Below, piece after piece: positions 1 to 8,248 of a stretch of 64,000 nt of DNA. Position 1 is the first letter of the stretch, and every line of letters starts with the position of its first letter. Under the pieces are notes generated by a model. That model was not told the DNA's origin. It made no database searches and was given only the letters and a program-made list of their open reading frames with translations. Both the position numbers and the translations under genes were made by a program. The DNA lies in assembly GCF_028281565.1 (NCBI RefSeq), contig NZ_JANQJQ010000021.1, positions 310,001-374,000 of the forward strand, read 5' to 3'. This DNA comes from Seonamhaeicola sp. (lineage in GTDB: Bacteria > Bacteroidota > Bacteroidia > Flavobacteriales > Flavobacteriaceae).

Positions 1-450
1 CACTCTTACACTGTCCGGAACTAATTTAGTATAATCTCCGTTATTTCTAATAACATCTCGTACAATAGAGGATGCAATGTATGATGTGTCCGCTGAAGTT
101 AGTAAAAACACCGTTTCAATAGGAGCTAAATCTCTATTGGTGTGGGCAATGGCCTTTTCAAATTCAAAATCTGCGGGATTTCGTAAGCCGCGTAGAATGA
201 ATTCAACACCGATTTCCTTACAAAAATCTACTGTTAAGCCTTCGTAGGTCATGACTTTAACTTTAGGTTCATCAGCAAAAGCTTCTTCTATAAATGCTTT
301 ACGTTCTTCAAGTGAGAACATATATTTTTTATCGGCATTAACACCTATGGCCACAATAAGTTCATCAAAAAGTGTAACACCCCGTTTAATAATGTCGTAA
401 TGCCCCAAAGTCAATGGGTCAAATGATCCGGGAAATATGGCTCGCTTCAT
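1..450 (-). CDS. coaD: Phosphopantetheine adenylyltransferase, C-terminus cut by window edge
   Basis: CoaD transfers AMP from ATP to 4'-phosphopantetheine, the penultimate step of coenzyme A synthesis in the cytosol. The minus-strand reading frame starts with ATG at 450 and runs open through base 1 for 150 codons. It begins MKRAIFPGSFDPLTLGHYDI, which contains the nucleotidyltransferase signature (GSFDPLTxGH), and carries the family segments LRGLRNPADFEFE and ADTSYIASSIVRD. The family is usually about 150-155 residues, so only a few C-terminal codons and the stop lie outside the window. Identification is firm. It is followed on the same strand side by ddl, a linkage I recall from other flavobacteria. 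Confidence 0.95.
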   Translation of the reverse strand, partial: MKRAIFPGSFDPLTLGHYDIIKRGVTLFDELIVAIGVNADKKYMFSLEERKAFIEEAFADEPKVKVMTYEGLTVDFCKEIGVEFILRGLRNPADFEFEKAIAHTNRDLAPIETVFLLTSADTSYIASSIVRDVIRNNGDYTKLVPDSVRV

Positions 451-487
451 TCCAAATTTGATTCAGGATTCTTTAGATACAAGATAA

Positions 488-586
488 TCAATTCTCTAAT
501 TTGTCTATTAAGTTAGAAATTTTTTGTTGTAATTTTTGAATTTTGCTGTCAAATTCATCAATTTTTTTTGAGAGATAAAGTTCAGG
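488..586 (-). pseudogene. Possible remnant of a small coiled-coil protein
   Basis: Between coaD and ddl the minus strand has a 32-codon open stretch ending in TGA at 488-490. It reads PELYLSKKIDEFDSKIQKLQ and continues as a Lys/Gln/Leu-rich heptad pattern typical of a coiled coil. There is no start codon in frame and a TGA lies directly upstream. An ATG (588-590) sits one base out of frame, so a single-base change could once have given a short protein. It could equally be chance coding potential in AT-rich DNA. No function can be given. Confidence 0.25.
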
Positions 587-613
587 TCATTTTTGTTTTA
601 AAGAAGTCACGTT

Positions 614-1588
614 TCAATTTAAGGCTTCCTCAATAGCATTATCGAACAAATCAGCCAAAGGAATACCTGCTTCGGCAGCCTGTTGCGGCAAAATACTTTC
701 TTTGGTCAAACCGGGAACAGTGTTTACTTCCAATAAATGCGGATCTCCATCTTTAAAAATATATTCACTTCTTGAAAAACCGGTCATTTTTAAAGTTTCA
801 TAAACTTTTTTGGCCACGGTATTTACTTTTTCCTCCTGCACTTTGCTAAGTCTTGCAGGGGTTATTTCCTGGGATTTTCCCAGGTACTTCGCTTCATAAT
901 CAAAGAAATCATTTTCACTTACAATTTCAGTGATCGGAAGCACTTTAGTTTCCCCTTTATAGGATATCACGCCCACAGATACCTCGGTGCCATCCAAAAA
1001 CGATTCAATAATGATTTCATCATCTTCGTTAAAAGCAATATCAATAGCGCTTTGTAAGTCTTCGGCTTTGTGAACCTTTGTCACACCAAAACTACTTCCG
1101 GCCTTATTCGCTTTAACAAAACAGGGTAAGCCTACTTTGTTAATAATAGCTCTTTCGTCAATAGAGTCTCCAAGATTCAAATAATAAGATTCAGCTGTTT
1201 TAATACCGTAAGGTTTTAAAATGCTTAAGCAATCACGTTTATTAAAAGTTACTGAGGCCTGATACATAGGGCAACTGGTATGAGGAATGCCCAATAATTC
1301 TAAATAAGCCTGCATAAAACCATCTTCGCCCGGTGAACCGTGAATAGCATTGAAAACACAATCAAATGTGATGATCTCGCCATTAACATTCACTGAGAAA
1401 TCGTTTTTATCTACTGGGAACTCAGTATTGTTGTCATCAACATAAACCCATTTATCTTTAAAAATATGAACTCGGTAAGCATTGTATTTTGAAGTGTCTA
1501 AAGTTTCAAAAACCACATTGCCGCTTTTTAATGAGATCTGGTATTCACTGGAATAGCCTCCCATGATAATGGCGATGTTTTTTTTCAC
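614..1588 (-). CDS. ddl: D-alanine--D-alanine ligase
   Basis: Ddl joins two D-alanines using ATP, making the dipeptide that ends the peptidoglycan stem peptide. The 324-residue protein has the family layout: N-terminal MGGYSSEYQISL (family MGGxSSExxVSL), HGSPGEDGFMQ, the ATP-grasp lysine in FVKANKAGSSFGV, the omega-loop motif DYEAKY expected of a D-Ala-specific enzyme, and the metal-binding end LLEVNTVPGLTKESILPQQA. The start codon is GTG at 1588, which places the motif at the usual distance from the N-terminus. Length matches DdlA/B enzymes. It is divergent from the PASTA gene across a 262-bp gap that holds a large inverted repeat. Confidence 0.96.
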   Translation of the reverse strand: MKKNIAIIMGGYSSEYQISLKSGNVVFETLDTSKYNAYRVHIFKDKWVYVDDNNTEFPVDKNDFSVNVNGEIITFDCVFNAIHGSPGEDGFMQAYLELLGIPHTSCPMYQASVTFNKRDCLSILKPYGIKTAESYYLNLGDSIDERAIINKVGLPCFVKANKAGSSFGVTKVHKAEDLQSAIDIAFNEDDEIIIESFLDGTEVSVGVISYKGETKVLPITEIVSENDFFDYEAKYLGKSQEITPARLSKVQEEKVNTVAKKVYETLKMTGFSRSEYIFKDGDPHLLEVNTVPGLTKESILPQQAAEAGIPLADLFDNAIEEALN

Positions 1589-1772
1589 AGAATTAAATTT
1601 TAAGTATTAATCTAAAACCTACAATAAATCGTATCTATTATTAGTTAAGCTAAAATATCATATATATTGCAAAAGAAAAAGCAGTTCTGTTTTTATATAT
1701 TTTTTCGGTGAAAACTGAATTTTGTTTAAAAATCAACAAAATTTAGTTTTACCTCAAGAAACGCTTTGCTAA

Positions 1773-1824
1773 TACATGATTTTTTTCATTTGTCAGCGAA
1801 TTTTCAAATGAAAAAAATCATGTA
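1773..1824. repeat. Perfect 20-bp inverted repeat at the PASTA-rluD promoter
   Basis: Arms 1773-1792 and 1805-1824 are exact reverse complements (left arm TACATGATTTTTTTCATTTG) separated by 12 bases. The right arm runs into the TACTTTTG box at 1823-1830. The genes on either side are divergent, so a transcription terminator is not expected here. An operator for a dimeric regulator is one reading; a structured element is another. No known regulator can be assigned. Confidence 0.8.
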
Positions 1825-1830
1825 CTTTTG
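1823..1830 (+). promoter_or_regulatory. -7 box TACTTTTG of the PASTA-rluD operon
   Basis: TACTTTTG matches the Bacteroidota primary-sigma -7 consensus TAnnTTTG exactly and lies 20 bases before the ATG at 1851, so the leader would be short. I see no well-spaced -33 TTTG. The first two bases belong to the right arm of the 20-bp inverted repeat, so a protein bound to the repeat would block this promoter. Confidence 0.6.
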
Positions 1831-1850
1831 CGGTATTCAAAATTCTACAC

Positions 1851-2411
1851 ATGAGCCTTGTTAAATTCTTAGTTAGTAAAACATTTTTCAAACAAATTTT
1901 GTTGGCTGTTGTTGCCGTAATCGTATTGTGTGTTTTAATGTTATGGTGGTTAAAAGGCTATACCAATCATGGTGATTTTGAAACCGTTCCGGACTTAAAA
2001 GGCAAGTCAATAAGCGTGGCGCAACTGGAATTGGATGAGAATAATTTGGTGATGCAAATTCAGGATTCAGCCAATTTTAATCCGGATTACCCCAGGTTTT
2101 CAGTAATAGAGCAAGAGCCTGTTGCCGGAACCCAGGTCAAGGAAGACAGAAAGATATACTTAACGCTTAATCCGTCCGGATACAGAAAAATTGAAGTACC
2201 GGATCTAAGAGAGCGTACCTTTAGGCAGGCCAAGCCCAATTTAGAGGCCCTGGAATTTAAAGTAGGGAAGATAAGCTATGAAGATAATATTGGTAGAGAT
2301 CTGGTTTTAAAGATGTATCATAAAGGAAAGCTTTTAAAACCGGGTGATAAACTTGCAAAAACATCTGTGATAGACCTGGTGCTTGGAAACGGAAAGCGTC
2401 GAAGAAAATAA
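1851..2411 (+). CDS. Membrane-anchored PASTA-domain protein
   Basis: This 186-residue protein has one transmembrane helix (about residues 14-34) followed by an extracytoplasmic part with two PASTA-like modules (about 42-106 and 113-180; each opens with a VPDLKGKS- or VPDLRERT-type segment). PASTA modules in other proteins bind muropeptides or stabilise cell-wall enzymes. Here there is no kinase or transpeptidase domain, so the protein is more likely a wall-associated scaffold or sensor; that is inference. It is the first gene of a probable operon with rluD, 15 bases downstream. Confidence 0.88.
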   Translation: MSLVKFLVSKTFFKQILLAVVAVIVLCVLMLWWLKGYTNHGDFETVPDLKGKSISVAQLELDENNLVMQIQDSANFNPDYPRFSVIEQEPVAGTQVKEDRKIYLTLNPSGYRKIEVPDLRERTFRQAKPNLEALEFKVGKISYEDNIGRDLVLKMYHKGKLLKPGDKLAKTSVIDLVLGNGKRRRK

Positions 2412-2426
2412 TGCCCGCACTATTTA

Positions 2427-3464
2427 ATGGAAGACCATACGCCACAATTGCCCGATGAAGATACCCTGTATGAGCATTATGCTTTTAAGGTTGAAAAAGG
2501 GCAGACTCCCTTGCGCATAGATAAATACCTGATGAATTTTGTAGAAAATGCTACCCGAAACAAAATTCAGGCGGCTGCAAAAAATGGTAGTATTTACGTT
2601 AATGACACCCCGGTAAAAGCCAGTTATAAAGTAAAACCGAATGACGATATCAGGGTGTTGTTTACCCATCCCCCGTATGAAAATTTACTTATTGGCGAAG
2701 ACATTCCGCTTGATGTGGTATATGAAGATGATGACTTGTTGGTGGTCAATAAACCTGCCGGTATGGTGGTGCATCCGGGGCATGGTAACTATTCCGGGAC
2801 CTTAATAAATGCTTTGATCTACAGGTTTGATAATTTGCCTAACAATTCCAGTGAACGCCCGGGATTGGTTCACAGGATAGATAAAGATACCAGCGGGCTT
2901 TTAGTGATTGCCAAAACCGAAAAAGCCATGGCTGATCTATCACTACAGTTTGCAGAAAAAACCAGTGAACGGGAATATGTAGCGCTGGTTTGGGGTAATG
3001 TTGAAGCCGACGAAGGTACCATTGAAGGCAATATTGGCAGGCATCCAAAGAACCGGTTACAAAACACCGTGTTTCTTGGTGATGAAGCTGAAAAAGGCAA
3101 ACCGGCCATAACGCATTACAAAGTCCTGGAGCGTTTGGGCTATGTGACTTTGGTGTCTTGTAAGTTAGAAACCGGGCGTACACACCAAATTCGCGTGCAT
3201 ATGAAACATATTGGGCATACCTTGTTTAACGATGAACGTTACGGTGGCGAAAAAATTTTAAAAGGCACTACCTTTACCAAATACAAACAGTTTGTAGAGA
3301 ACTGCTTTAAAGTATTGCCACGTCAGGCATTACATGCTAAAACACTTGGATTTACACATCCCGGAACAGGCGAGTTTATGCAATTTACTTCAGACATTCC
3401 GGATGATATGCTGCAGTGTATTGATAAGTGGAAAGGGTATTCAAAGCATCAGGAAGTAGACTAA
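2427..3464 (+). CDS. rluD: RluD-type 23S rRNA pseudouridine synthase
   Basis: The 345-residue protein isomerises uridines to pseudouridine in RNA, in RluD's case in helix 69 of 23S rRNA. An S4 RNA-binding domain occupies about residues 20-85 (LRIDKYLMNF). The RluA-family catalytic domain follows, with the active-site aspartate in GLVHRIDKDTSGLLVIAKT and the downstream GRTHQIRVHM motif. Start ATG at 2427 lies 15 bases after the PASTA stop, which suggests co-transcription. RluA, RluC and RluD share these motifs; the S4 domain and length favour RluC/RluD, so the exact target is not certain. Confidence 0.9.
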   Translation: MEDHTPQLPDEDTLYEHYAFKVEKGQTPLRIDKYLMNFVENATRNKIQAAAKNGSIYVNDTPVKASYKVKPNDDIRVLFTHPPYENLLIGEDIPLDVVYEDDDLLVVNKPAGMVVHPGHGNYSGTLINALIYRFDNLPNNSSERPGLVHRIDKDTSGLLVIAKTEKAMADLSLQFAEKTSEREYVALVWGNVEADEGTIEGNIGRHPKNRLQNTVFLGDEAEKGKPAITHYKVLERLGYVTLVSCKLETGRTHQIRVHMKHIGHTLFNDERYGGEKILKGTTFTKYKQFVENCFKVLPRQALHAKTLGFTHPGTGEFMQFTSDIPDDMLQCIDKWKGYSKHQEVD

Positions 3465-3467
3465 AAC

Positions 3468-3488
3468 GTCACTTCCAGTGATTCTGAA
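3468..3488 (+). repeat. Post-stop repeat, family I (copy 1)
   Basis: The sequence GTCACTTCCAGTGATTCTGA starts three bases after the rluD stop. It contains the small palindrome TCACTtccAGTGA. Similar sequences follow the stops of the next two major plus-strand genes (5365, 8250). Confidence 0.45.
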
Positions 3489-3526
3489 TTTATCATAATT
3501 GTTTTGAGGAGTAGGGAGTTGCATTC

Positions 3527-3858
3527 TGTCATTCCTGCCTTTCGGCTTTCGCTCAAGATAAACTTGGGCAGGAATCCACGGACGGCGCTCGTTTACAACA
3601 AATGTTATTGTTTTAAGTCGTAATAAAATAGCGTCCGAGAGAGTCGAGCGCTAGCCCTTAGTTTAGCAAAGTCATTTATTTAGGGTTTATTATTGTTATA
3701 ATGCAACTCAATAATAATAAATGGCAACCAAACTGATAAAGGTGAATTAGTCGAAAGTTTCTACAAATTCAAGATTGTAATCTTATTTTCAAAAGTCTTT
3801 TAGTAGTTGTAACTTTGGTTTTATTATGAAAAGATTTCCGTCTTCACGGAAATGACAA
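3527..3858. repeat. Composite intergenic element with TGTCATT / AATGACA ends
   Basis: This roughly 330-bp non-coding stretch begins near TGTCATTCCTGCC and ends GGAAATGACA, so its ends are inverted relative to each other. The left part has a hairpin ATTCCTGCC (3531-3539) / GGCAGGAAT (3567-3575); the right part has ATTTCCGT (3834-3841), a CTTC loop and ACGGAAAT (3846-3853). It resembles the dispersed palindromic elements common between flavobacterial genes. No coding capacity was seen. The -7 box for the next gene lies inside it. Confidence 0.5.
3810..3817 (+). promoter_or_regulatory. -7 box TAACTTTG upstream of yaaA
   Basis: TAACTTTG matches TAnnTTTG and would start a transcript near 3823, giving a leader of about 50 bases that includes the hairpin at 3834-3853. 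The promoter lies within a dispersed repeat, so the repeat may have supplied it. Confidence 0.45.
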
Positions 3859-3872
3859 AGAAGCCTATATTT

Positions 3873-4631
3873 ATGAAACTAGTACTGTCACCTGCCAAGT
3901 CACTTAATTTTGAAAGTGAATTACCAACCACATTAAATACCGAAGCCTGTTTTTTAAAACAAGCGGAACGCTTAAATAAACTGTTAAAAAAGAAATCTGC
4001 CAGAAGTTTATCAAAACTTATGAGTATTTCAGATGCGTTGGGGCAGTTAAATTATCAACGCAATCAGGATTGGCAATTACCCTTTACGGCAGATAATGCA
4101 AGGCCTGCTGTTTATGCGTTTAGCGGTGATGTTTACAGAGGGTTAGATGCTTATACCATACCGCAGGACAAACTGGAAAAACTTCAGGATACGATTCGTA
4201 TCATTTCAGGGCTATATGGCTTGCTTAAACCAACTGATTTAATTCAACCATACCGTCTGGAAATGGGAACCAAATTTCCTGTAGGGAAAAACAAAAACTT
4301 ATATGAGTTCTGGAAAAAGACCATTACATCAGCTTTAAATGATGAATTGGATGATAATGAACTATTCCTGAACCTGGCCAGTAATGAGTACTTTAAAGCC
4401 ATTGATGCCAAGGCTTTAAAAGTGCCGGTGGTTACAGCTAATTTCAAAGACTTTAAAAACGGACAATATAAAACCATTATGACCTTTGCCAAACTGGCCA
4501 GAGGCTATATGACACGCTATATTATTGATACCAATGCCAATACGCTTGATGATGTAAAAGGCTTTAATTATGAAGGCTACGGTTTTAGTGAAGACATGTC
4601 GTCTGATACTGAGCTGGTTTTTATTAGATAG
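3873..4631 (+). CDS. yaaA: YaaA-family (UPF0246) peroxide stress protein
   Basis: The protein starts MKLVLSPAKSLNF, the hallmark N-terminus of the YaaA/DUF328 family, and ends with the family segment GFNYEGYGFSEDMSSD. E. coli YaaA lowers intracellular free iron during hydrogen peroxide stress and binds DNA. I place the start at ATG 3873 (252 residues); an in-frame ATG at 3852 would add seven residues but lies inside the hairpin of the upstream repeat. The next gene follows after 3 bases. Confidence 0.92.
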   Translation: MKLVLSPAKSLNFESELPTTLNTEACFLKQAERLNKLLKKKSARSLSKLMSISDALGQLNYQRNQDWQLPFTADNARPAVYAFSGDVYRGLDAYTIPQDKLEKLQDTIRIISGLYGLLKPTDLIQPYRLEMGTKFPVGKNKNLYEFWKKTITSALNDELDDNELFLNLASNEYFKAIDAKALKVPVVTANFKDFKNGQYKTIMTFAKLARGYMTRYIIDTNANTLDDVKGFNYEGYGFSEDMSSDTELVFIR

Positions 4632-4634
4632 TCT

Positions 4635-5357
4635 ATGTGGTACTATTTAATTCTTTTCCTTCAGGGCTATTGTATTTATCATATGATTAAATACAGAAAT
4701 CCGTACTATTGGGTATTTTTGATCTTATTTCTTCCGGTTGTTGGGTCTATTATTTATTTGGTCACCCAGGTTTACAATAAGCGCGATGCTGAAAAAATTA
4801 CGAGTGAGATCACACATATCATCAATCCAACTAAAAAGATCAAAGATTTGGAAAAGCAGTTAGCGTTTTCAGAATCGTATCAAAACCGGGTGAATTTAGC
4901 TGATGCCTATTTAGAAAACAGTGATTATGAAAATGCTATAAGGCATTATAAAGATGCCTTGGATGGGAATTTTCAAAACGACTTTTATGTTATCAAAAAT
5001 ATGATAGAGGCGTTTTACAAGTTAGGAGATTACAAAGGTGTTTTAGAATATGCCGAAAGTATAAAAACGCATTCTGAATTTAAAAAGTCCAGAACGCAAT
5101 TTTTGTACGGATTGGCACTAGAAAAAGAAGGGAAACCAGATGATGCCGAGGACAATTTAAAATGTATTGATGTTCGTTTTTCGTTTTATAACGAACGTCT
5201 AATTTATGCGAAGTTTTTGTTAAGCAGAAATAAGAACACGGAAGCCAAAGACATACTGGAAGCTATAGCTTCTGAAGCCCAACACATGACCAGGCCCAAT
5301 AGGCGCTTGTATAGAACTACTATTTTAGAGGCTGAAAAAGTATTGCAAACACTATAA
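4635..5357 (+). CDS. Membrane protein with cytoplasmic TPR repeats
   Basis: This 240-residue protein begins with two hydrophobic helices (about residues 2-18 and 23-44, separated by KYRNPYYW), resembling a phospholipase-D-nuclease-like N-terminal hairpin. Helical repeats with TPR character follow (NLADAYLENSDYENAIRHYK at about 88-107, then further units). No enzyme motif is visible. TPR proteins mediate protein contacts, so it is probably an adaptor at the membrane. The 3-base gap to yaaA suggests one operon. The function is unknown. Confidence 0.75.
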   Translation: MWYYLILFLQGYCIYHMIKYRNPYYWVFLILFLPVVGSIIYLVTQVYNKRDAEKITSEITHIINPTKKIKDLEKQLAFSESYQNRVNLADAYLENSDYENAIRHYKDALDGNFQNDFYVIKNMIEAFYKLGDYKGVLEYAESIKTHSEFKKSRTQFLYGLALEKEGKPDDAEDNLKCIDVRFSFYNERLIYAKFLLSRNKNTEAKDILEAIASEAQHMTRPNRRLYRTTILEAEKVLQTL

Positions 5358-5364
5358 TTAGAAC

Positions 5365-5384
5365 ATCACTTCAGGTGATTCCTG
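5365..5384 (+). repeat. Post-stop repeat, family I (copy 2)
   Basis: ATCACTTCAGGTGATTCCTG begins seven bases after the TPR gene's stop and contains TCACttcagGTGA. It resembles the copies at 3468 and 8250. Confidence 0.4.
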
Positions 5385-5409
5385 TCAAAATAGGACGAAG
5401 ACACCTTGA

Positions 5410-5553
5410 TTATTTGGCTTCAGCCTTAGCTTTTTTGGCTTTAGTTGTAGCTTTTTTTACCACTGTTTTAACCTTCTTTTTTCGCGGACGTCTTACACCG
5501 TAAGTACCATTTGTTATTTTTCCGCGTCTGGATTTTTTATCGCCTTTTCCCAT
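5410..5553 (-). CDS. 30S ribosomal protein bTHX
   Basis: This 47-codon gene encodes a very basic protein beginning MGKGDKKSRRGKITNGTYGV, followed by RRPRKKK and a Lys/Ala-rich tail. The N-terminal half matches the THX family, small peptides that sit in a pocket of the 30S head and stabilise it. The Bacteroidota version typically has this GKGDKKxxRGKIxxGTYGVRRP pattern. Start ATG is at 5553 and stop TAA at 5410-5412. It stands alone between two plus-strand genes. Identification rests on motif recognition and is strong despite the short length. Confidence 0.9.
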   Translation of the reverse strand: MGKGDKKSRRGKITNGTYGVRRPRKKKVKTVVKKATTKAKKAKAEAK

Positions 5554-5666
5554 AATTAATTGATTTTCATCAAAATAATAAAAATATTTTAAATTTAGTA
5601 AGACCTGTATAGTTTTTGTATATAAAAATATATTTCATATATGATTTAAAAATGATCAATGTCATG

Positions 5667-5674
5667 TAATTTTG
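5667..5674 (+). promoter_or_regulatory. -7 box TAATTTTG of the GH2 gene
   Basis: TAATTTTG matches TAnnTTTG and predicts a start of transcription near 5681. A possible TTG start at 5672 lies inside this box and so cannot be used; the ATG at 5717 is therefore preferred. Confidence 0.6.
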
Positions 5675-5716
5675 TATTCCATAGTTATAATTTTACCCGA
5701 GATAAAAAGAAAAAAA

Positions 5717-8239
5717 ATGAAAATGTTAACTAAACTAAAATTATGTACACTACTATTTTTTATGGCCGTAACGGCATTTGGTCAACCCAATACCGTAATT
5801 TCCCATGAAGAGAACAGTCAATTGGTTCGGGACCTAAGTGGAGTAAAATGGACCATGAAAATGATGCTTCCCGGGGAAGGGGTTAAAAAAGGATTGCATA
5901 AAATCCCACCTGAAGATATTGAAACCCATGTGTGGAACCACGCCAAAGTTCCTGGTGATGTTTACACCGACTTATGGAAAGCAGGTGTCATTGAAGACCC
6001 CTATTTTGGAAGAAATAGTGTCAAAGCCCAATGGGTACAACAATACGAATGGTGGTACTCCTATCAGTTTAACGTAACAGAGTCTGTAGATAATAAGGTG
6101 GTTAAAATCGTATTTGAGGGTGTGGACTATGCCTGCGATGTCTGGTTGAATGGTCATCACTTAGGAAGGCATGAAGGTGCTTTTTCTGGTTTTTCATTTG
6201 ATGTTACGGATTATTTGCGCATCGCAAAAAAACGATTACCAAGTACCAATATGCTTATGGTTAAGTTGGATCCACCTCCGCAGGTGAATGCTTTGGTTGC
6301 CGGTAAAAAGACCCCTTGGTTTGGGGATTACTGGAGGGATTTGGCGCCTTTTGGGATCCATAGAAAAGTGAAAATGGTATCCTCAGGAAAAGTACGCTTT
6401 GAAGATGTGTATGCCAATACTTCCATCAATAAAGATGGCTCGGCCAACGTGAAATTGGAACTGACCGTTGAAAATACCGAAGCCAAAGCTAAAACCATGA
6501 ACTTTATCGCTACGGTTGAAGGCAAAAACTTTAGTTCGGATGTAAAGACGGTGAAGTTTTCGGCTGTAGTAAGACCTGGAATCCATAAAGTGGAGCATGA
6601 TATTCATATTAAAGATCCGCAATTATGGTGGCCCTGGGATATGGGAAAACCCAATTTATATAAGCTAAGGATCTCCTTAAAGGATGGGGAGATCAATCAG
6701 GATTTTAATGAAACTACCTTCGGTATCCGTGAAGTCACTTCCAAATGGAATCCCGGGTTTGTAAAAGATGTTGATGTAAGTTTCCCGAGGTCTACCTATA
6801 TCAATGGTAAATTCCACTTCATTCGATCTGCTTGTTGGGGAGGTCCGCCAGACATCTTTGTTGGTAGAACCAATATCCATGAATACAAAAAACTGATTCA
6901 GATGGCTAAAGAAGCCAATATGAATAATATTAGAATCTTTGGGTGGCATCCCCCTGAGATCCCTGAATTTTACCAGTATTGTGACGAAATGGGTATTACC
7001 GTTTGGCAGGACATTATTCCGCTAGGAACCGGTAATATTCCAAATGATGAAAAAGTACTTGCCGAAATTTTTAATGAAGGCGTTCGTGTGATCAAGGAAC
7101 GCAGAAACCATCCGTCGTTGATTATGATGGAAGGTGGTGAAGAAATGATGTTAAGAACACGGGATCCTAACTTTGGAAGGGCCTTTTTGGAACGCTTGGG
7201 AGATTCGTTACAGGCTTATGCCAGGTTACCTTATGTACCGGATTCTCCATTGACTTGTGAAGTGTCTCAGGAAGCCGGATTTAAACCAAAAGAAGCAAAA
7301 CATGCTTTAAGGTACTTCTATGGCATGGGGACCTTCCTTCACGAAGATTGGTTGCAAACCCTGGAATATCCCATTATACCTGAATTTGCCATCACTTCCG
7401 TACCTTCTGTGAAAAGTTTGAAGAAGTTTATTCCTGAGGAGGAGTTGTGGACGCCAGGATTAAGTTGGGGGCATCACTGGGCCGATTTGGTGCGCTTGCG
7501 TATGCAAAACTGGGATGTGTTTGGTGACGAAATGACGGGGTCTTTAGAGGAATTTGTGAATGCCTCTCAAGATACTCAAGGGATTATATTCCAAAACGGG
7601 ATTGAATATTTTAGAAGACAAAAACCAAACTTAAGTGGTATCGCACTGTGTCATTATATAACCTATTGGCCGGATATGAAATGGGGTATTATAGACAATT
7701 ACCAGGAGCCGAAACGTTCTTATAATTTTGTAAAAAAGGCTTACCAACCCTTATTGATTAACCTTGGGTTTAAAAAGCGTAGGTGGTCTAAAGAAGAACC
7801 GTTTATTGGTGAATTATGGGTGATCAATGATTTGTTTAAAGACTATAGCGGCTGTAAGGCAAGTATTGTGCTTAAGGACGATCATGGTAAAAAACTAAAA
7901 TCTCAAACCTTTAAAATTGGTACGGTTAAAGCGAACAGTGCTTTAAAATTTGAGGATATCTCTGCCGATGTTTTAAGTAAGGTAGATAAGCGTTTCTTTG
8001 TGGAGCTTGAGCTCACGGATGCTTCGGGAAATGTGGTTTCTAAAAACGATTATTTCTTTTTAATTGGTGACCAACAGGAAGCTACTAAAAAGTTCAAAAA
8101 ATGGCGCGATGAACGTCATAAGCTCGAAGCTAAATATGGGTATCCGAACTATTACCGTTTCTTCGATGACTATACCGGAGATAGCTACCAAAGTGGTACA
8201 CAAATACCAAGGGCTAGAGGTTTTGGGGATAAGAAATAA
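5717..8239 (+). CDS. Secreted glycoside hydrolase family 2, beta-mannosidase-like
   Basis: This 840-residue protein has a signal peptide (about residues 1-23, ending AFGQ), a jelly-roll sugar-binding domain (near VFEGVDYACDVWLNG), an immunoglobulin-like domain and a TIM barrel. In GH2 beta-mannosidases the acid/base glutamate follows a GN(N) motif; here the region reads NHPSLIMMEGGEE, with E476 in the expected place and the usual Asn before it replaced by Glu475. The nucleophile is probably E556 in IIPEFAITSVPS (family xEFGxQSxPS). It likely cleaves mannosides or related glycans in the periplasm or outside. No SusC/D pair is nearby. Substrate is uncertain; an exo-glucosaminidase-like enzyme is an alternative. 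Confidence 0.85.
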   Translation: MKMLTKLKLCTLLFFMAVTAFGQPNTVISHEENSQLVRDLSGVKWTMKMMLPGEGVKKGLHKIPPEDIETHVWNHAKVPGDVYTDLWKAGVIEDPYFGRNSVKAQWVQQYEWWYSYQFNVTESVDNKVVKIVFEGVDYACDVWLNGHHLGRHEGAFSGFSFDVTDYLRIAKKRLPSTNMLMVKLDPPPQVNALVAGKKTPWFGDYWRDLAPFGIHRKVKMVSSGKVRFEDVYANTSINKDGSANVKLELTVENTEAKAKTMNFIATVEGKNFSSDVKTVKFSAVVRPGIHKVEHDIHIKDPQLWWPWDMGKPNLYKLRISLKDGEINQDFNETTFGIREVTSKWNPGFVKDVDVSFPRSTYINGKFHFIRSACWGGPPDIFVGRTNIHEYKKLIQMAKEANMNNIRIFGWHPPEIPEFYQYCDEMGITVWQDIIPLGTGNIPNDEKVLAEIFNEGVRVIKERRNHPSLIMMEGGEEMMLRTRDPNFGRAFLERLGDSLQAYARLPYVPDSPLTCEVSQEAGFKPKEAKHALRYFYGMGTFLHEDWLQTLEYPIIPEFAITSVPSVKSLKKFIPEEELWTPGLSWGHHWADLVRLRMQNWDVFGDEMTGSLEEFVNASQDTQGIIFQNGIEYFRRQKPNLSGIALCHYITYWPDMKWGIIDNYQEPKRSYNFVKKAYQPLLINLGFKKRRWSKEEPFIGELWVINDLFKDYSGCKASIVLKDDHGKKLKSQTFKIGTVKANSALKFEDISADVLSKVDKRFFVELELTDASGNVVSKNDYFFLIGDQQEATKKFKKWRDERHKLEAKYGYPNYYRFFDDYTGDSYQSGTQIPRARGFGDKK

Positions 8240-8248
8240 ATAAGTAAA

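Noticed and set aside
2839-3183. 114-codon minus-strand frame inside rluD
   Set aside because: It is antisense to the pseudouridine synthase catalytic domain.
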